The notes below the pieces were generated by a model. That model was not told where the DNA came from. It saw only the letters and a list, made by a program, of their open reading frames with translations, and did no database searches. This document shows positions 53,101-64,000 of a stretch of DNA of 64,000 nt, piece after piece. The DNA lies in contig NC_036447.1 of assembly GCF_002775205.1 (NCBI RefSeq), positions 15,792,501-15,856,500 of the forward strand. The letters run 5' to 3'. The position numbers and the translations under genes are program-made. The stretch comes from Xiphophorus maculatus (taxonomy: Eukaryota > Chordata > Actinopteri > Cyprinodontiformes > Poeciliidae). Within the stretch, counting starts at the first letter, position 1. Each line of letters begins with the position of its first letter.

Positions 53101-56100
53101 TTGTGGTTAATTTGTCACATTGACTCATGAGTTACATATTTACCCAACCATAAGATTGTTTTTTGACTTACTGACTTAAACCCTGCAGCTACATAAAAAC
53201 ATGTACAACGTGACGGTCCTGAGAAAATTAGCTACTTGCTTAGTTGGCAGCCTGAATACCCTTAGGCGGATACAATCTTAACCTTACACAAAGCAGCTGT
53301 GTGAATGAAAGAAAACGGTGCGAAACATTTTTTTTATACCTCATCAAATTAAAAAATGTGCCAAACAAGTCAAACTATTTACCACATGATGCATATGCAG
53401 TAAGTAACTTGTCCATTAGCCCAGATTTCAAAATGTGAAACTTTACAATTTTACTTAAAATATTGACTAAAACTTAAAAGAAGGAAAATCTAGGAATTAA
53501 AATTATTTGTATATCTGAAAAAGTGAAAAGAAGACTGGAAGGTGTTTGCATAAAGTGTTTTAGTTGTATGATTCTTTCCGAACACATTTAAATTGATTTA
53601 TTAATGTACCAGAATTTGTAAACATCCCATCATAAATATATCTCTATAGCTTGTAATATAGAGCAACAGCTGGTATTTTATTTCCACAAGACAGAATTCT
53701 CCTATTTTCATAACACTGTCAAAGCTAAATGAATGGTGATCAAATGTCGTTTATAAAAGAGGAGAAAAAAAACATTACAGGAAGAAAACCATATTAAGTC
53801 ATGCCACAAACAATGTAGGAAGTAAAACAGAGATGTGAAAGAATGTGCTTTTATCAGATAAAACCAAATAGAGCATTTTGCCTGATATGCAAAACTCACA
53901 TTACCTGCTGCACATTACCCTGGCCACACTGTCCAAACAGTGAAACATGATAGTGGCAGTATCATGCTTAAGGGATGATTTTCTTCAGCAGGAACAGGGA
54001 AGCTGGAAGCTGGAAGAGTTGAACAGATGGAACTAAAAACAGGGGGATCCTGGAACAAAAGGACAGTTTTGGTTTAGTTCAAAGTGAGTCCTAGAATGTG
54101 TTAAAATGGCACAGTCAAAATCCAGACCTAAGTTAAACTGACATTAAGCAATTTGGAGGGAAAACACACCAAAATGAAACAGTACAGCCAGTATTCTGAT
54201 TTACAATTTAGGCACCAAAACTCTAATAAGATCCAAAGTTTATATTCATATTTATAAGACCTAATTTATATATAGATATATCTATATATGTATATAGATA
54301 TATCTATATATAAATATATAGATATATATAAAACCACTTCATATCGTCTAACTTAAATCAATTATGGTAATTTTTGTATTAAATACCAAAATAATTTTTC
54401 AGAATTTTTTTTTTTTGCTGAAATTCAAATAGTTAAACTTTACTTTTATCTTTTCTTTAAAATTGAGACTGGAGAGAAAAATTAAATGGAGAACGGGCTC
54501 AGAGCACTTCCTCAGGACCTTATTTGGAGTTATGACACAGGCATTCAAACAAGTAACCCACAAACCAAAAGTGAAAAAAAAAAAAAAACATTGATCATTT
54601 TGTCTGGAATGCAGAAGATCAGTGACATTTAGAGGAAGAGAAATGTTCATTGCTGTAACGCTGCTGCCGTTCTTCCTGTTTTTCAGGTCTGTGTTGATAA
54701 TGTCCTGAAGACGATGAAGGAGAACGCAAACAAAGCCAGCAGCATCCTCCTGACTGCAATACCGCAGATCAGCCAGATGGACTGGACTCAAACCACCAAG
54801 AACTTAAAAGTAAGATTCCAACTAAATTTCATTAACATCTGGCGACAGCGTCTGCTTTTGATTTATAGGGTCACTCTTAAAATTGTCTCCCGCTGCCGTT
54901 TGTTGTTTATTTTCACCAGCCAAACCACCAAAGATGTCAATGCACAATCCCCTTAAATCTCTGTAAGACTGCCCTTTGTTTCACCTTAAAATAAAAACAG
55001 ACTTTATGATGTTATATGTTAGTAACGTTTTGTAGAAGTAATTACAAGTACAGCAACAACAAGGTGTATCTTAAAAAACAGAGGCTAGACATTGTTTTTT
55101 TGTTGTTTTTTTTACAATGGAAACATTCTTTACATGCATTTTGAGCAAGTTTTCTAAAATTCCAAGAGTCATTCAAAACATGGACAGAATAAGTCCATGT
55201 TTTAAATGGACAACAGATATTTTTGTCTTCTTTACTTTAACATATACAGTTGCATTTAAAATAAGAGGATGTTTATAGAAAGTGGGAAAATTGTAAAATT
55301 CATCCAATAGCTTTTATTTCCATACATGCAAATGCACTGAGAAAACCGTATGCAGTATTCAAAACATCAAGGAACAAAGACAGAGATATCAAATACGTTG
55401 CCACTCTACAGAAAGTGAGGAAACAATTTCTGTATTAAACTGAAAACGGCTTAAGTATGTAGTTTATGTGAGTCACTAAAGAACTTTGAATTTAGGTTAA
55501 AAGTCATATTTAAATGTCACAAATATTTTTTTTCCTCTTGCTAAAAGTAATATTAACATTTTCAGTGGCCCTAGTCAGCTTCCCGATTAGAACCTGTTAA
55601 CCAGTGGGAGCTCAAAATTAAGCTGATATTTGGAACCGTGATGCGCTTTCTGATGCTTTCTGATGCGTTTGGGTTCCCTGTCCTGCTGAAACAATCAATC
55701 CTGGGACATTCCCTCTTCTGCATAAACCAACATCAAGTTAAACTGACTCACATTTCATAGTGTGTGACCCAGCGCCCAACATTTAATTAGAAACATTCTT
55801 TATTGTGGCTTCAATAGACATAGCTGTCTACTAATTGTTACAGTACTCACAAGTAACTAGAGCTTTGGTCACCGCAGAGCTTATTCTCAGGAAAATGTTT
55901 GCCATTCCGGTTATGCTTTGATTGATTGCGATGGTATTTTTGCATTTTCTTCCCATCTTTCTTGTTACCATTTTGAGGCACTTGACCTCATTTTAGTTAG
56001 CCTATAGTTTTCGCCACTTGTATATACTTTTACTTTTCCACTCAACTTTTTAATCAGTGCCTGGAACAGATTTTCAGAGGACTGTGTGATAACCAGCACA

Positions 56101-56535
56101 TACAACATCTCCTTAAATAGGAGCCACCTGTTTAAAACCTGTCTATTTGCTGATTGAACTGCATGTTGCAGGTGTTTTAATTTTGTGTAACTGAACAATT
56201 CAGTTACACAGAATCAGCAGCATGCACGTTATGATTGTTGGATATGTTGTATTTCTATTTTATTGTCTACTACACCTACTAAGAAACTATTTGTCAGATA
56301 AAATGATCATTTCTGACAACATCAGAAATTAATCTAGCGAGAGACGTTAGAAATCCATTATGTTGAACGCGATAGTATTTTCCTCATTCGTCGCATTTCT
56401 ACTTGCGAAAGAACTCAAATCACTCAACATCTTCCACAAATCTAGAATAACGTGTGAAATGAAAGGATAATGACTTTCTTCTTTTTTTTCTTACAGTCTA
56501 TGGCGCAGTCCTCAGTAATGCTACCGAAGCATTGA
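38150..56535 (+). CDS. mtap: S-methyl-5'-thioadenosine phosphorylase
   Basis: MTAP splits methylthioadenosine (from polyamine synthesis) with phosphate into adenine and 5-methylthioribose-1-phosphate, feeding purine and methionine salvage in the cytosol. Eight exons: 38150-38173, 40526-40612, 40724-40782, 40874-41041, 47424-47526, 48546-48785, 54687-54809 and 56497-56535. Phases all join, giving 280 aa (human 283). Phosphate-site residues are kept: S15 in GGSGLDD (human has Thr18), R57-H58 in ARHGRQH, and TTACGS. The substrate pocket [16 protein letters not shown] and the base-binding Asp pair in [14 protein letters not shown] are also intact. Exon 1 encodes only MASSVPVK. Intron 2 starts with GC instead of GT (AAG|GCAAGT). 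Introns 1, 4 and 6 are long and rich in old transposons. It ends 2.6 kb from the convergent cdkn2 gene, the same arrangement as in mammals. Confidence 0.97.
39064..39117. repeat. Two overlapping perfect hairpins in mtap intron 1
   Basis: Arms 39064-39079 and 39086-39101 are exact 16-bp complements around a 6-nt loop. The end of the second arm (GCAAC) also begins another perfect hairpin, 39097-39105 with 39109-39117 (9 bp, 3-nt loop). The two folds share bases, so they exclude each other. Confidence 0.9.
39465..39500. repeat. Near-perfect inverted repeat, 16-bp arms, 4-nt loop
   Basis: Arms 39465-39480 and 39485-39500 pair except at one position, around TCAA. Confidence 0.85.
40015..40265 (+). 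mobile_element. Tc1-like 5' end with transposase start
   Basis: Begins CACTGTGTTCCAAATTATTA TGCAAAT, the end of a known fish Tc1-like family with that opening, and reaches a start codon at 40248 reading MGRRKDD, like the N-terminus of its transposase. Coding then degenerates. It ends about 260 bp before mtap exon 2. Confidence 0.65.
41428..41457. repeat. Perfect inverted repeat, 13-bp arms
   Basis: ATTTGAAATAACA and its exact reverse complement flank a 4-nt loop (GTGG). mtap intron 4. Confidence 0.85.
43730..43920. mobile_element. Tc1-like terminal fragment
   Basis: Starts AGTGCAAAAGTATTCATACC, then TGAACATGTTGTCACGTCAC and CTGAAAAGTGTGGTGCAAAT, the tip and subterminal order of the main fish Tc1-like family here. 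It abuts the hAT-like remnant that follows. mtap intron 4. Confidence 0.7.
43945..44405. mobile_element. hAT-like non-autonomous remnant
   Basis: The left has TTCAAACTCATTTTCATTTTG GGCCGTA and the right GGCGGGCCAGATTTGGCCCC, then CTTGAGTTTGACACATGTG. In complement the right end reads CACATGTGTCAAACTCAAGG, resembling the CAGnGGTGTCAAACTC ends of fish hAT elements. No coding content. Confidence 0.6.
45506..45530. repeat. 18-bp tandem duplication
   Basis: TTAAGGAACATTTGGTAG and TTAAGGAACATTTGGTAA sit directly next to each other at about 45495-45530 in mtap intron 4; one base differs. Confidence 0.7.
45640..45960 (-). mobile_element. Tc1-like fragment (different subfamily)
   Basis: Contains AAGTTTACGTACATAAATTG like a Tc1 tip, then in complement a transposase-like stretch (CATGCCCCTCAACATGATAC, CTGCCTCTACCATGCTTACC). 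Heavily decayed. mtap intron 4. Confidence 0.5.
47935..48500 (-). mobile_element. Tc1-like element copy with new palindrome, mtap intron 5
   Basis: Opens AAGACCAAAATTATTCATAC CCCTGG, a fish Tc1-like tip, and later shows in complement the transposase middle (TAGAGCTCTTTGCCACCACC, CTAGGCCACTTGGCAACAT). A second copy at 52360-52860 shares this layout. A perfect 18-bp-arm hairpin (48242-48284) interrupts it. It runs almost up to mtap exon 6. Confidence 0.65.
48242..48284. repeat. Perfect inverted repeat, 18-bp arms, 7-nt loop
   Basis: AGATTTTCTGTCAGAGTC and its exact reverse complement flank CTGACTT, inside the Tc1-like copy. In related copies only one arm is present at this place. Confidence 0.92.
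49388..49635 (-). pseudogene. Exon-like antisense open frame in mtap intron 6 (unidentified)
   Basis: On the minus strand a long pyrimidine tract ends in TTTTTTAG at 49636-49638, a very good splice acceptor. From 49635 an open frame of about 81 codons follows ([20 protein letters not shown], then [20 protein letters not shown] and [18 protein letters not shown]) to a TGA at 49388. Composition is protein-like. Just past it another frame reads [20 protein letters not shown], as if a frameshift had split one frame. I do not recognise the family. It could be an old transposase piece, a terminal exon of an unknown minus-strand gene, or chance. Confidence 0.35.
50926..50960. repeat. Perfect inverted repeat, 15-bp arms
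   Basis: TCTGGTTGATGAAAT and its exact reverse complement flank a 5-nt loop (GGCTA). mtap intron 6. Confidence 0.88.
51430..51830. mobile_element. Probable non-autonomous repeat
   Basis: Opens GGGGGACTATTATGTAAAAT CAGC, the style of start seen in short fish DNA elements, and contains CCTTGGTGCCAACACTCTAA and CGACGCATATTACAAAGCTC. The minus-strand open frame across it (51515-51721) is probably incidental. Boundaries are guesses. mtap intron 6. Confidence 0.4.
52360..52860 (-). mobile_element. Tc1-like element copy in mtap intron 6
   Basis: Opens GGTTCAAAATTATTCAAACC and carries, in complement, GATGAGCTTCAAGTCTTTGG AACACCTC and CTCTAACATATTCAAGTCAG. Same layout as the 47935-48500 copy, without the palindrome. 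Decayed. Confidence 0.6.
53700..54200 (+). mobile_element. Tc1-like fragment with transposase catalytic-core scrap
   Basis: The forward strand keeps AGTGAAACATGATAGTGGCA GTATCATGC, giving [12 protein letters not shown], and then [12 protein letters not shown], the Tc1 transposase stretch usually read as [20 protein letters not shown]. Stops and shifts make it inactive. mtap intron 6. Confidence 0.75.
54265..54335. repeat. Palindromic TATAGATATATC repeat
   Basis: An AT-only tract built from TATATAGATATATCTATATA units that are self-complementary. It ends 350 bp before mtap exon 7. Confidence 0.8.
55175..55203. repeat. Perfect inverted repeat, 11-bp arms
   Basis: AAAACATGGAC and its exact complement flank a 7-nt loop in mtap intron 7. 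Confidence 0.85.
56184..56210. repeat. Perfect inverted repeat, 12-bp arms
   Basis: TGTGTAACTGAA and its exact complement flank CAA in mtap intron 7, 287 bp before the last exon. Confidence 0.85.
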
Positions 56536-59127
56536 GTGGGCGTAGAAGACATGAAGCAGAGAAGAGGGGGGGGGGGGGGGGGAACAGACACCACGTGCAC
56601 GTATCCCAGCACAGACGGCGGACTCTGACTCTGTCTGTGGATTCATTATCGGTGAATCACAAGAAAAGTGCCTCACAGGAATAATGCACCTCCGTTTGTT
56701 TAGCTGGAGTCTCATTAGGTCAACTCCTCAATTTCAGTGTGCATCCTGAAGCATTTCTTCAAACTGATTCACAGGTCACTTCTTTTCACCTTTTGGTAAC
56801 TGCATTTGAAAAGTCTTGAAATTATACTTGATATGTTGCAGACTTATATTTTTAGTATTTTATAAACCTTTACACTTTCTATATGTCCTGACTTTCAACT
56901 GTCCGTCTTAGTTTCAGTTCCTATAGATCAAAGGATGAGCTGCAAGACTAGCATATACTTATCAAAGTCCTTACCAAAATATTCTAAATGCCCACATAAT
57001 TCTTAATATTTGGAATGTTTTTCTGCTTCTAGAAATTACATTTTATGATCTTTACTCTTATCCTCAGCTCCTACTTTGCGCATAATTGGCAGTAGAATTT
57101 GCACCCATATTTGTAACCATGCTCAAACATTTCATGTAGAGATTTGTAATCTTTTATTGAACTTGTATGTTTATTCCACATATTTCAGTAGATGTAAAAC
57201 GCATCATTTATATTCGATCTTTGGCCTTGAATTTTCATTGCACTATATGCTGCACAGTATGTCTGAGTCACTTACATTTCCTATGTTTTTAGGCTGAAGT
57301 ATAAATTCATCATGCATGAGCAAATATCTGAATAAAGTATAAATCAAAACTTTGAGGTCTTTGCTCAGTTTCTTAAGGAAAAATGAACATTTGAATAATT
57401 TTTTGTAGTTTTGATTACTTTGATCCAGTTGATGCTGTAAATCAGAATTTTCTATTAATTTCTCTTTTGACATATGAGCTAAACTAAAACGGTTCAACAG
57501 ATTAGTGCTGTAAAACTTAGTTGAATGGCACCTATTAACTAAGTCAATTAATTTTAGAATTATAAATAAATCAGACTAATATTTTGTCTTTTTGGGCGAC
57601 TGTGGCTCTTTGGTAGAGTAGTCGTCTTGCGATCGGAAGGTTGTAGGTTCGATTCCAGCTTCCTCCTGCCACATCTCGATGTGGCAGGATATGTGGCAGG
57701 TGTATAAATGTGTATAAATGTGTGTGTTTGTGAGTGCGACTGGGTAAATGTGACTCTAGTGTAAAGCGCTTTTCCCACATTTTTTATATAGCACTTTTCC
57801 AGTCAAAATGAGTATATAAGTTCAGTCCATTTACCATTTAAATCGAAAAACTGCAAATGTAATTTAGTCACTTTTTGTATTTTAAAAAAAGATATCTATC
57901 ATAAGACATCTTTTTTCTTTTCATTTTTCTATGTATTCACAATTTGGATACCCAGTCTGTTGTTTCATTCTAGTATATACTATCAAAATACAATATAACT
58001 CACCATGTTTTAAACATAAGATCATCACACTGCAGATAGACATTATTATGAGCACAACTGCACTGATTAGACTTTTTCAGGCCAATTTGGATTTCTGACT
58101 TTCTCTGAATTCTGACCTGCCGATTCTGATTTCGCCTATTTTGTTCCTGTCATCTGTGACGCATAAAAGGGAAACATGCTGCTGGTTCGGGCAACCGTTT
58201 TGAATATGACTGGAAATTAAGAAATTACAAGATTGTCATCGTTTATCCATCCGAGTATAAGTCTCCGGTTTAAAAATGTCCATCAGACCACATGCTGGTG
58301 GATTTAGACTAAAACTGATGACAGCTGATAGTTTCTGCATTTGCTGAATAAGGGAATGAAACAATTTTATTTGACCTGCATATTAAAGGCAAATGGGGAA
58401 AAAAGCAAATCTCTAGCCACTTTACTGGTTTAGCTCTAGTCCAGAGCATAATTGCTAAGAGGAAACATTTCAGCTGTTATTCACCTGCACGTACAAAAGT
58501 AGTTTTAAAAACAATTAGGAGGCATAGTTCATATGTTTCAAATGTTTTAATTGCACTACAATGTTCAAAACTCCCCAGTGTAATGAATATCCTTAAGTCA
58601 TTTCTTTATTTCATTTGGGTGTAAAGCAGTAATTCACCTTTATGACAGCCTGAAGCATGCTTACTTTCGCCTACAGTGTTTCAAACTCATATAGGCTATC
58701 CCCATAACTTTTTTAAATTAAAGTGCAAACAATTATACAAAGACATAATATCTCAGTGTATTGGTTTCATAATAGTGCATAAAACAAATATGTGCAACAA
58801 GTTATGGCTTCTAAATTAGCTTTCAAGAAATTCTTCATTAAAAAAAAGTTTAAGCAAAAATATTCATATTTCAGAAGAACAGTAAAAAACAAACAAAAAA
58901 ACATTGTATGAACATTTACCAAACGCGGTTATTTAATAATATTTCTAATCCTAAGCCGATTTCTAAAAGTAGACCATTAAAAGTCCTGTTGTACCCTACT
59001 ATATTATAAGCATTTCGTTCAATAATAAACAAATAAATATAAATTAGGGCCCTTTCGGGCCTTATTCACGGTTCTCAATCAGAACCAACTGAATTAAATA
59101 ATGTTTCATATGAAGACAGCCACATAG
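56536..59127. other. mtap 3' UTR and mtap/cdkn2 convergent intergenic region
   Basis: Starts with a run of about 18 G (56565-56582) in the mtap 3' UTR. An AATAAA at 57331-57336 is a possible mtap poly(A) signal. A SINE follows. Nothing coding seen. The right side should hold the cdkn2 3' UTR. Confidence 0.45.
57594..57835 (+). mobile_element. tRNA-derived SINE
   Basis: The head looks like a tRNA promoter: an A-box-like TGGCTCTTTGGTAGAG (57603 on) and a perfect B box GGTTCGATTCC (57646-57656). The body has GTGTATAAATGTGTGTGTTT and GACTCTAGTGTAAAGCGCTT, standard in a widespread teleost SINE. A perfect 10-bp hairpin (57665-57688) interrupts the body. It is not a functional tRNA: no cloverleaf and no anticodon arm. 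Confidence 0.8.
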
Positions 59128-60256
59128 TTATAGAGTCTCCAGGACAGCAACAACATCCGTGTGACCGTTCTGTCTGGCCAAATCAATCGGGAGACAGTTG
59201 TCCTTGTCCCGGGCCTGCGGGTCGGCCCCGGCTTTCACCAGAAGCTGCACCGTGTCCAGGAAGCCCGTTCGGGCCGCGTCATGCAGCGGGGTCGCGCCGG
59301 TGCTTTTGTCCGTAACGTTTGGATCCGCTCCGCGCGTCAGTAAGAGCCGAGCCACCTCCGAGCTGCCCATCATCATCACCTTCAGGAAAACCGAACCAGG
59401 CGTTTTTAATGAATGTATTATTTGATACAAAGGCCTATGACACTGAATAAAATGCTCAAACACAAAAACCGGTTCCTCACGAATTGTTTAATGCTTAATA
59501 GACACATGCGGGAAAATAGAACGATCTGTGTATTTATTTATCTAACAAAATAAATCCCATTTTATTAGTTTTTATTTATGTCTCGCTATTGCACTACTAC
59601 TGTTGGACTTGCGCCTATCAGTCTACCGACTGGCCAATGACTTGTGATACGCTGCAAACATTTTTATATGCCAAACCGGTCGACACTGTTAAGGTAACCG
59701 AAAACAACAAAAATCGCCATGTTCTCAATGATTATACACTGCAAAATTTTAATTTGCCACATATATGCCAAAATGGTGCAGTGCGCTCAAAACGCTAAAA
59801 AAAAAAAAACTTTTAAATGACAGAAATGAAATACTCACATAAAATTAGCTATTGCTCTTAATTTTATTTTTTATTTATTGGTACTCTTTAAATTGCTTTA
59901 AAAACACATTTTCTACATAAATGCACTAGGAACTGAGTTATCTTGCATCGACCGTGTTTTCTAGGTTACTTGCTGTTTTACCTCGTCTATTAAACGTCTG
60001 TTTGATATTATAACAACTGTTTTACCACAGTTAGTTGCACAGTAGGCAGTGCAGCACTTAACAATAATTTGACAGTCAACACTACAGTACAAAACTCAGT
60101 CAGTTAGTACTTTAAAGTGTTTAAAACTTGCCAAACAGGATAAAGCATTGTCTTTGTCAGAGTCTACTTTACAAACACGCTTAATATTAGATTGGATATA
60201 TTATAAATTATTTGCAGTCAGCATACATATTATAAAAAGCACAAGGTGTACATTCC

Positions 60257-60309
<53 letters not shown>

Positions 60310-60876
60310 ATTTACGGCTGGTAAATACTCCCTTTTTACAGTCCAACCACAATGTTAAGAGTGAAACCAATGCCCGCCGCGGCTTTTAAGAAGGTAAACG
60401 CTACGATGAAGTCAACGGTTTCCTGCGGGTTCGTTTCAGCTCAGATCGCCGCTGACTTTATCAAACCCAATTATATATATATATATATATATATATAGTT
60501 TTATTCGCCCCCCTGAATAACCGTCCACTTTGGAGTACAGATTATAGCGCTGTCGCTGCCTTGTCTGCCAGTTATTACCCCGTCTGCTTTTTGAGGTACT
60601 ATTTGTACATAGAAACCAGACTGAAACAACTAAAAGTAGATACGAGATGCAGTAGATGCATATAAAATAGCCATCGCTCCTTGTTTTTGTTTTTGTATTT
60701 TTTTGTTGTTGTTGGTTTGTTTTTTCTCGTAGATGCTTCAGGGAGGTACTGACCTGTATTGCTCTTCGTCCAAAACTATTCACCCCGTTAACAGGAGCCC
60801 CTTGCAGCAGCAGAGCCTCCACCTCTGCCGTGTGTCCCTTCGCTGCGGCTGTCGTCAGTTCATCCTCCACGGTCAT
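59128..60876 (-). CDS. cdkn2a/b: Cyclin-dependent kinase inhibitor 2 (p15/p16 INK4-like)
   Basis: INK4 proteins bind CDK4/6 and block cyclin D pairing, holding cells in G1. Two coding exons: 60876-60754 (41 codons) and 59379-59128 (83 codons plus TAA), GT-AG, phase 0, giving 124 aa (human CDKN2B 138). Four ankyrin repeats are visible: ELTTAAAKGHTAEVEALLLQ; NSFGRRAIQVMMMGSSEVARLLL; GATPLHDAARTGFLDTVQLLVKAGADP; and DNCLPIDLARQNGHTDVVAVLE. The exon junction falls at Q|VMMMG, the same place as in human CDKN2A/B. The start is the ATG of MTVEDEL; the frame is open a few codons further up but has only TTG there. Gene placement tail to tail with mtap matches 9p21. I saw no exon 1-beta, consistent with fish lacking ARF. 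One gene stands where mammals have two, so the name is left as a/b. Confidence 0.94.
60257..60308. repeat. (ATTG)13 microsatellite
   Basis: Thirteen perfect tetranucleotide units in the cdkn2 intron, 450 bp from exon 1. Confidence 0.95.
60470..60498. repeat. (TA)n microsatellite
   Basis: A run of TA dinucleotides in the cdkn2 intron, about 260 bp from the exon 1 donor. Confidence 0.9.
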
Positions 60877-61260
60877 TGTCGGCGACAATATCCGTCACTG
60901 TCCTCCTCTGACAGGTACCCTGACGGCGATGCTTATTTGAGGAACAACCAGCTCACAAACCCGTCCGGGCTCCTTATATTGGCGCCGATAAACTACTCAC
61001 AGCTTTAAAAAATGAGTGGTCTAGGATTTAATCCAAGATCGTCTCTATCTTCGTTTTGCTTTTTCTTTACTTCGCCCCAAGAACCTCTGGGTTCGGTCAA
61101 AACAAACTGCGCTCGTCCACCGGCTGTCGGACGGTGTGTGTCCGGGCTTGTCTCGTATTTAATGAATGGGTGGCGTCATCATCTTCTGCCGGGCTGTTGC
61201 GGCAACGCGCATGCGCATGAATATGAAACTCATTCCTGCGCAGTAACACTGTAACGTTAG
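60877..61260 (-). promoter_or_regulatory. cdkn2 promoter region
   Basis: The 380 bp upstream of the cdkn2 ATG are clearly richer in GC and CpG than the surroundings. They include TTGGCGCC at 60979-60986, which resembles an E2F half-site, and a strong NRF-1 type site at 61206-61217. No TATA box at a fitting distance was seen. Confidence 0.55.
61206..61217. promoter_or_regulatory. NRF-1 type site (CGCGCATGCGCA)
   Basis: A full match to the NRF-1 consensus YGCGCAYGCGCR, 330 bp upstream of the cdkn2 start codon in the CpG-rich block. Confidence 0.65.
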
Positions 61261-62334
<1,074 letters not shown>

Positions 62335-63450
62335 CAGTGCTTTGGAGAAGTATTTGCTCCCCTTGCAGATTTACTCCCTGGTTGTTTTTATGCCCCTTTT
62401 TAAATACTGCAGACCATCAAGCTATATTTTTTATCAGACAAAAATAACATAAGTAAATTCAAGATTTAGTTTCTAAACTGTTTTTGCTGGTAGCACCATC
62501 TCCAGTGGCAACTACGGCAGTCAAGAGTTTGAAATAGATGAAATCTGCAAAAATGTTTTTACATCTCTGTGGAGGAACTGTAGCCCCCTTTTCTTTGCCG
62601 AGTTGTTTTGTTTTGTTTGTGCCACATTGCAATATTTTTGAGCATAAACATCTGCCATATACCTTCTGTATCAGGTTTACGCCCTGAATTTGACTGAGTC
62701 ACTACAAAACCTTCTTACTAACTTGTTTGTTTACTTTGGATCGTTGTCCTGTTTGTGTGTAACCCATGTGGGCTTGAATTTAAGGTCACAAAGTAATGCC
62801 CAGACATTCTTCTTCAGGCATTTTTTGCTACTGAGCAGTATTTATGGTTTCCAGCAGCTATGCCAACAGGTCCCACATTACTGAAGTAGCTCCACACCAT
62901 CACAATACCATCTTTATGTTTGACTGCATGTATGGTGAATAAAAGTCTCTGGTATCATTAAGGTGTTTTTGGCAAATGTGGGAAAGGCAATTGAGTTGGT
63001 TTTGACATTTACTTTGACCTTTTGGAGGTTTTGCCGAGTCTCTTGAACTGAGACAATTTAGGCCTGCACTGCTTAGCTGTTCATTTAGGTTCTTTTATGA
63101 CCTCGTGGATCAGTCATTGGATGGTTAGAGTAACGTAACAATGTGTGGTTACACTGTTTCTTTATCTGTGGGTAATGTCTCTCACTGTGATTCATCCATT
63201 TGTATGAAGTGTAACCATTTCCTGCATAATAGATGTCAGGAAATTTTTTTTCTTTCAATTGTCTTTGAATTCTTTTGGATCGGCAGATGATGTGATGAAT
63301 TTTGAACTACTTCTAATCTACTTCTTGTTGTTATACAGGTTCTATTATAATGATTTCCACATGTCACACAATTGTTAGTATTAACATTTATGTCCTTTTT
63401 GTGACAGTATCATCATCTTTCACGTCTGTTTTCTGTGGATCTTTATGATT
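62335..63450 (-). mobile_element. Near full-length decayed Tc1-like element
   Basis: Opens ACAGTGCTTTGGAGAAGTAT TTGCTCCCC, a Tc1-like tip. In complement the order of a Tc1 transposase gene can be followed: GGATCGTTGTCCTGTTTGTG, AATTTAAGGTCACAAAGTAA, CCACACCATCACAATACCAT, TTTATGACCTCGTGGATCAG, and GAATTCTTTTGGATCGGCAG near the start of the gene. Multiple frame breaks show it is inactive. The far terminal repeat was not clearly identified. Confidence 0.75.
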
Positions 63451-64000
63451 GCTCCGGGTCTTAACCTTAGACATAACTGAAGAAACCAGACTACCCTTAC
63501 AAAAAACTGTGTCCCATGTTTCTGTAATACTTTAGCTTACATTTGCTGACTGTTTGTTATTGATTAATGTACATACAGAAACATAATTTGTCCATGAGTG
63601 CAAGATTGCTATATAAGACAGCTGCTCCTTGAACAATTTGTTTGGCCCCAAAAGAAAATTCTGCTTGTGGCCCTGCACAACCATGGGCCAGTTAACCTTT
63701 CATGCAGCTTTCTCAGGGTTGTCTGCTGAATGTGGTGACACAAACAGATCAGATCAGATTTCTTGAAGAAGATCTGCTTTGTTATTGTGCATCTCTTTTG
63801 GAAGACATAATCTGAACGTGAATCCCAACTGCAGACATGCACAAAATATCTGATGTGGTAAAGACATAGAAGAGCATGCTGGAACACAGTGGATTCTCCA
63901 ACAAAGTAGCTCAATATTCCTGATTTTTTATTTTTTTGGAATTAAATAAAGAGAATGAGATTTTAACAGTATTTAAATAACATAAAGAAGTTACTTTTAT
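63451..64000. other. Right edge, no feature recognised
   Basis: AT-rich sequence. The only sizeable frame, minus strand 63609-63914, has no recognisable motif and is not supported. Confidence 0.4.

Overview
The window is animal nuclear DNA, almost certainly from a ray-finned (teleost) fish. Genes are split by GT-AG introns, gaps are AT-rich with long GT/CA microsatellites, and the introns carry many decayed Tc1-like transposons, hAT-type elements, an L2-like LINE tail and a tRNA-derived SINE, all typical of fish. The species cannot be named from the sequence. There are no operons, CRISPR arrays, phages or other prokaryotic features.

Six protein genes can be assembled exon by exon. From left to right: (1) mxd4-like (+), a MAX-dimerisation bHLH-zipper repressor whose first exons lie off the left edge; its last three coding exons are at 9520-13377. 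(2) prelid1 (-), 26923 down to 18860, five coding exons, 210 aa, a mitochondrial intermembrane-space phosphatidic-acid carrier. (3) ndufb6 (+), 29082-31360, four exons, 127 aa, a complex I accessory subunit. (4) topors (+), a RING E3 ubiquitin/SUMO ligase; one large exon encodes 790 aa (33962-36334) and a short upstream exon at 32511-32537 probably supplies the true N-terminus. (5) mtap (+), 38150-56535, eight exons, 280 aa, methylthioadenosine phosphorylase. (6) cdkn2a/b (p15/p16-like) (-), 60876 down to 59128, two exons, 124 aa, a CDK4/6 inhibitor.

The order links two blocks that are separate in human. mxd4-like/prelid1 are tail to tail, like human MXD3/PRELID1 on 5q35. ndufb6-topors and mtap-cdkn2 are both on human 9p. 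prelid1 and ndufb6 diverge from a shared ~1.2 kb interval. mtap and cdkn2 converge with a 2.6 kb gap, as in mammals. The products do not form one pathway: two are mitochondrial (Prelid1, Ndufb6), three act in the nucleus on proliferation or protein stability (Mxd4, Topors, Cdkn2) and one is in purine/methionine salvage (Mtap).

The rest is introns and gaps with repeats. The points most worth a second look are a set of long perfect short-loop inverted repeats (several inside old transposon copies, suggesting template-switch mutations), a complete 1.24 kb hAT-type element with intact 8-bp target duplication in prelid1 intron 4, a GC-AG intron in mtap, an exon-like antisense open frame in mtap intron 6, and the extra topors exon. 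I did not find a previously undescribed biological system.
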